DNA from: Paenibacillus_T sp033239625
GTDB lineage: Bacteria > Bacillota > Bacilli > Paenibacillales > Paenibacillaceae
Assembly (NCBI RefSeq): GCF_033239625.1
Contig: NZ_BTCK01000027.1
Coordinates: 24,743 to 88,742, forward strand
Length of the DNA stretch: 64,000 bases
Reading direction: 5' to 3'
Part shown: piece after piece, positions 61,086-64,000 of the stretch
Position numbering within the stretch: position 1 is the first letter of the stretch
Layout of the letters: each line of letters starts with the position of its first letter
Notes under the pieces: model-generated
What the model saw: the letters and a program-made list of their open reading frames with translations, nothing else
Database searches by the model: none
Told to the model about the DNA's origin: nothing
Translations under genes and position numbers: made by a program

Positions 61086-62015
61086 ATGGAGCTGGCACAG
61101 ATGGAGTATTTTCTAACCGTGGCGAGATTGCAGCATGTGACGAGAGCGGCAGAGGAGCTCGCGATTACGCAGCCTGCGCTCAGCCACTCGTTAGGGAAGC
61201 TGGAGGATGAACTGGGCGTGCAGCTGTTCGAACGGAGCGGGAGGAACGTGCAGCTCAACCGATACGGCGAGCTATTCGCTGCTCGCGTGGAACGCGTCAT
61301 GCAGGAGATTGCTCATGGAAAGCGGGAGATCCAGGAACTGGCCGATCCCGATGTGGGGCTTGTCGAGATATCGTTTCTGAATGTGCTTGGGGCTTCTGTA
61401 ATCCCGGATCTGCTGCGCCAGTTCCATAAGGTGCATCCGCGCATCCGGCTTGATCTGCATCAAGGGGCGACACTCGATGTATACGGCAGGGTTGATGCGG
61501 GGAAAAGCGATTTCGGCTTCTGTATGAAACGTGAGTTTATGGGCAGCGTTGCATGGGAACCGATCGGCTCCTTCGAGCTGTTCGCGGTCGTGCCGCAATC
61601 ACATGAATGGGCTGGCAGAAGCTCGATCAAGCTGAACGAAATGGAGGGCCAGCCATATATCGGTCTATGTTCGCGCTGCGGCTTGCAGCAATCGATCGTC
61701 GATTTACTGGCGAGCGCAGGAGCGATGCCCGTCTCTACGTATGAAGCGGAGGATTTACAGACGGTCGCCGGATTCGTATCTGCCGGTCTTGGCGTATCAC
61801 TGCTGCCGAAGTCAAAAGGGTTGTCGCTGGCGGGCATTGCGTGGATTCCGCTTGAAACGCAAATGAATACGTTCGAGATTGGGATCGAGTGGAAGGCGCG
61901 CCGTTTTCTGTCGCCCGCTGCCCAGCGGTTCCGCGATTTTGTATTGAACGATTACCGCTATGCAGACAGCCGCACAGAAGGTCGTCAGTCCTATGCCGCA
62001 TCATCCGATCGTTGA
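61086..62015 (+). CDS. LysR family transcriptional regulator
   Basis: The 309-residue protein has the LysR helix-turn-helix at the N-terminus (MEYFLTVARLQHVTRAAEEL, AITQPALSHSLGKLEDELG) and the substrate-binding-like effector domain (about 92-290). A CxxC-like SRCGLQQS segment occurs near residue 195. The ATG at 61086 follows GAAGGGGAATCGGGG. It faces the DHA2 exporter gene and probably controls it. Confidence 0.93.
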   Translation: MELAQMEYFLTVARLQHVTRAAEELAITQPALSHSLGKLEDELGVQLFERSGRNVQLNRYGELFAARVERVMQEIAHGKREIQELADPDVGLVEISFLNVLGASVIPDLLRQFHKVHPRIRLDLHQGATLDVYGRVDAGKSDFGFCMKREFMGSVAWEPIGSFELFAVVPQSHEWAGRSSIKLNEMEGQPYIGLCSRCGLQQSIVDLLASAGAMPVSTYEAEDLQTVAGFVSAGLGVSLLPKSKGLSLAGIAWIPLETQMNTFEIGIEWKARRFLSPAAQRFRDFVLNDYRYADSRTEGRQSYAASSDR

Positions 62016-62038
62016 GAGCTCTGCATCGCACATTTAAT

Positions 62039-62076
62039 GAAGCGAACGCCTTGAATGAAGGTGTTCGCTTTTCTTT
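62039..62076 (+). terminator. Terminator of the LysR gene
   Basis: AAGCGAACGCCTT and AAGGTGTTCGCTT pair, followed by TTCTTTTCT. Confidence 0.8.
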
Positions 62077-62084
62077 TCTAATAG

Positions 62085-62306
62085 GGTGAGTGGACCGCAG
62101 GGCTGTGGGTTGTCCGAGGAAATCCGGCGCATGGGCTTTATCAACGCCTTGGTTTCCAGGATCGAGCGTTAAATCATATCGTACAGCGATATTATAAGAC
62201 GGAAAAGCCGGCTAAGCAGACCACCAGCAGCATCTGTTGCCCAATCCCGATCGTGAAAGCACACCCGGTGTTACGATTACGCACGCCTGTGAGGATGTTC
62301 GCATAG
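62085..62306 (+). pseudogene. C-terminal remnant of a GNAT acetyltransferase
   Basis: The open frame contains LWVVRGNPAHGLYQRLGFQD, the typical final strand-helix of GNAT enzymes (NPA..LYxRLGF), but no start and no upstream acetyl-CoA motif. After about residue 50 the sequence no longer resembles the family. The stretch 62307-62603 up to the next gene shows no feature. Confidence 0.6.
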
Positions 62307-62603
62307 AATGATGAAGCTGCTGCGAATGCGGGGGACAAGCTCAGATCGATCTGCTATTCGACAGCCGCACGCTATCTTTCATCTTGAAAAGCGTCTGAGA
62401 GAATTCTCATATCGCTCTTATTAGGCAATCGGAACAAAGGCAACATCCTCCATATTTTGCCTGTAGATATGGGGAATAAACCATTCCGAGTTGAATTCTG
62501 TGAAAACCTTAATGCCGTCTTGGACGTCTTTCATGGTACAATTTGCCTAGCCCGAAAGAGAGTGGAAGCCTTAACCCTCATATATCTGAGCTGGGAGGTA
62601 CAC

Positions 62604-63602
62604 ATGATCATAGGAACCAAGATGAAGCATAAGGTTACATTCATAGCTTTACTCGCGGTATTGTTGTTCAGCATTGTTGGTCCGCAATCGACCGTTCTAG
62701 CAGCCCAATCAACGGCGATGAACGATGTCACGATCACGTTGAACGGCAAAGAGGTACAGCTTGATGATCCGGTCCGAATTCAGGACGATCGGATGTACGT
62801 ACCTGCAGGGCGCATCGCAGCGCAGCTAGGTGCAGGCGTAAGCTGGGACAGTGATAATGAAGAACTAACGATAGAAACTGCGCTTAAGGATACAATCGTG
62901 TTCGGAAATGGGGTGCCGGTCGTTTATTTCAACGATGTGCGTTATCGGATGGATGCGCTTCCATTCACGGATGACGGCAGATTATACGTGCCGGTACGCA
63001 CGCTTGCCGAAGTGCTGCACGCCGAATTGCAATATCATGCTGACAGCAGCGTCATTGCGATTGCCTCGGTGGATCCAGCTGTTATTACAGACACGTATAC
63101 AATAGAAGATGCCGCAAGAGATAATGAACTGACGAAGGCTGCGCTGTTGAATCGGAACGGATTGACGGGCAAGTCGAAGATCAAGGAAGGTACGAAGCTT
63201 CGTATCGTTCGGCCATCGTTCATAGATCAGCCTGCGGCGGATTACACCAAATCGGACTTGATTCTGCTTGCGAAGATTACAACGGTCGAAGCGGGCTATG
63301 AATCGTATGAAGGCCAGCTTGCGGTAGCGAACGTAATCCTCAACCGAGTGAAGAGCGGCCGATTCCCGAACAACATTCATGATGTCATTTACTCGGGCAG
63401 ACAGTTCCCGCCGGCTCATGATGGAACGCTCGACAAGGTCGAGCCGAAGGCAAGCGCATTACGCGCCGCTAAGGATGCTCTGAATGGGAAAAATAACGTT
63501 AAAGACGCGGTCTATTTCTTTAACCCTGATGTAACAAGCGGACCATTCTGGAACAGTCTAGATGTAGTCGTTACCATCGGCAACCATAGTTTTGCCAAGT
63601 AA
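62604..63602 (+). CDS. SleB-type cell-wall hydrolase with copper-amine-oxidase-N (stalk) domain
   Basis: This 332-residue protein has a signal peptide (about residues 1-33, cleavage near VLAA). A Cu_amine_oxidN1-type beta domain (about 38-155) shows ITLNGKEVQLDDPVRIQDDR and MYVPAGRIAAQLGA. A LysM-like segment (about 160-205) is followed by a C-terminal Hydrolase_2/SleB domain with the catalytic Glu in KITTVEAGYESYEGQLA, VANVILNRVKSGRFPN and VIYSGRQFPPAHDGTL. SleB-family lytic enzymes cut spore cortex or cell-wall glycan. GGGAGG precedes the ATG at 62604. Confidence 0.9.
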   Translation: MIIGTKMKHKVTFIALLAVLLFSIVGPQSTVLAAQSTAMNDVTITLNGKEVQLDDPVRIQDDRMYVPAGRIAAQLGAGVSWDSDNEELTIETALKDTIVFGNGVPVVYFNDVRYRMDALPFTDDGRLYVPVRTLAEVLHAELQYHADSSVIAIASVDPAVITDTYTIEDAARDNELTKAALLNRNGLTGKSKIKEGTKLRIVRPSFIDQPAADYTKSDLILLAKITTVEAGYESYEGQLAVANVILNRVKSGRFPNNIHDVIYSGRQFPPAHDGTLDKVEPKASALRAAKDALNGKNNVKDAVYFFNPDVTSGPFWNSLDVVVTIGNHSFAK

Positions 63603-63616
63603 ATAGGAAGAAATTC

Positions 63617-63653
63617 AGCCCCATCTGCCTCAAGCAGATGGGGCATTCTGTTT
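63617..63653 (+). terminator. Terminator of the SleB-type gene
   Basis: GCCCCATCTGC and GCAGATGGGGC pair around CTCAA, followed by ATTCTGTTTTCTT. Confidence 0.85.
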
Positions 63654-63670
63654 TCTTAACAAATTAAATC

Positions 63671-63925
63671 GCTCGAACAAAGTTGTGCCCCACAGGGGCA
63701 CACTACTCCTAGCACGTTGTAACTGAGCAGTGTCTCTTTTCAGCTTATGGTGTTCAAGAAAGCTCGAACAAAAGTTGTGCCCGCAGAGGCACACGACTCT
63801 TAGCACGGATTAACTGACCCGCGCCTTTGTACAGCTTTCGATGGGCAGGGCAGCTCGAACGAAAGTTGTGCCCATAGAGGCACACGACTCTTAGCACGCA
63901 GTAACTGCCCCACGTCTAAGTAGCG
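63671..63925. repeat. Three tandem ~91-bp repeats with internal hairpin
   Basis: GCTCGAAC begins copies at 63671, 63762 and 63853, a period of exactly 91. Each copy continues AAAGTTGTGCCC, a hairpin (GTGCCCC/GGGGCAC in copy 1, GTGCC/GGCAC in the others), then CTTAGCACG and TAACTG. The third copy is incomplete. Confidence 0.85.
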
Positions 63926-63932
63926 CCGATAG

Positions 63933-63998
63933 CCCCTTTCCGGGGTCCAGGGGTTGGAAACCCATGGGGCCCTCCCTTGCAGGGAGGGTTTGGGTGGG
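63933..63998. other. GC-rich palindromic stretch at the window edge
   Basis: Successive short hairpins: CCCC TTTC CGGGG, CCAGGGG..CCCATGG, and CCCTCCCT TGC AGGGAGGG. No reading frame of note. It continues beyond the window. Confidence 0.5.
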
Positions 63999-64000
63999 TA

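Noticed and set aside
63671..63925. Possible CRISPR array
   Set aside because: Repeat unit is 91 bp, copies diverge along their length, and there are no uniform repeats with unique spacers or cas genes.

Overview
The window looks like a chromosomal segment of a spore-forming, Gram-positive Paenibacillaceae (Paenibacillus/Cohnella type). It carries a GerA spore germinant receptor gene, a SleB-type cortex/cell-wall hydrolase, T-box leaders in front of argS and glnS, a bacillithiol deacetylase (BshB2), AGGAGG-type ribosome binding sites and large sugar-ABC loci without their own ATPase. No tRNA, rRNA, CRISPR array, prophage or insertion sequence was seen.

Layout. 1-9.3 kb: end-truncated gerA gene, katG, a possible small protein, a FAD oxidoreductase, T-box-argS, a decayed winged-helix fragment between dispersed repeats, and yojF-bshB2. 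9.5-16.2 kb: T-box-glnS, an SRPBCC/EVE/MarR unit behind a consensus promoter, an MmyB-type regulator facing an MFS exporter, and a CYTH protein. 16.5-20.3 kb: a secreted GH5 enzyme with a ricin-type lectin domain, and an SGNH hydrolase. 20.4-26.7 kb: an SDR pseudogene facing a TetR gene, a VanR/VanS/VanY-like set, a chemoreceptor behind a leader terminator, and a DHFR/RibD-like reductase.

27.4-52.0 kb is the main system: a LacI regulator, a GH35 beta-galactosidase, and an apparent 11-gene, 17-kb operon (GH30, lipoprotein SBP with Ig-like repeats, very large membrane-anchored SBP fusion, two permeases, beta-propeller/TPR membrane protein, Yip1-like membrane protein, DUF5696-like protein, two more permeases, second GH30), followed by a second GH35 gene. 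A tandem pair of 14-bp operators (TGAAACCCATTTCA followed directly by a TGAAA..TTTCA-like copy) precedes each of the three units, and a single related site lies in front of lacI. A GH127 beta-L-arabinofuranosidase with a divergent AraC regulator lies at 56-59 kb. Together the enzymes fit breakdown of type II arabinogalactan (arabinogalactan-protein side chains): endo-1,6-galactanases, exo-beta-galactosidases and an arabinofuranosidase, with uptake powered by an ATPase encoded elsewhere (MsmX type). The propeller/TPR, Yip1 and DUF5696 proteins have no described role and are the best candidates for an undescribed membrane assembly.

52.5-64 kb: stand-alone purF, DoxX with MhqR-like palindromes upstream, a methyltransferase, the AraC/GH127 pair, an MFS exporter with a divergent LysR gene, a GNAT remnant, a SleB-type hydrolase, and three tandem 91-bp repeats. 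Two dispersed intergenic repeat families with inverted-repeat ends recur through the window. All family calls rest on reading motifs by eye; no database search was run.
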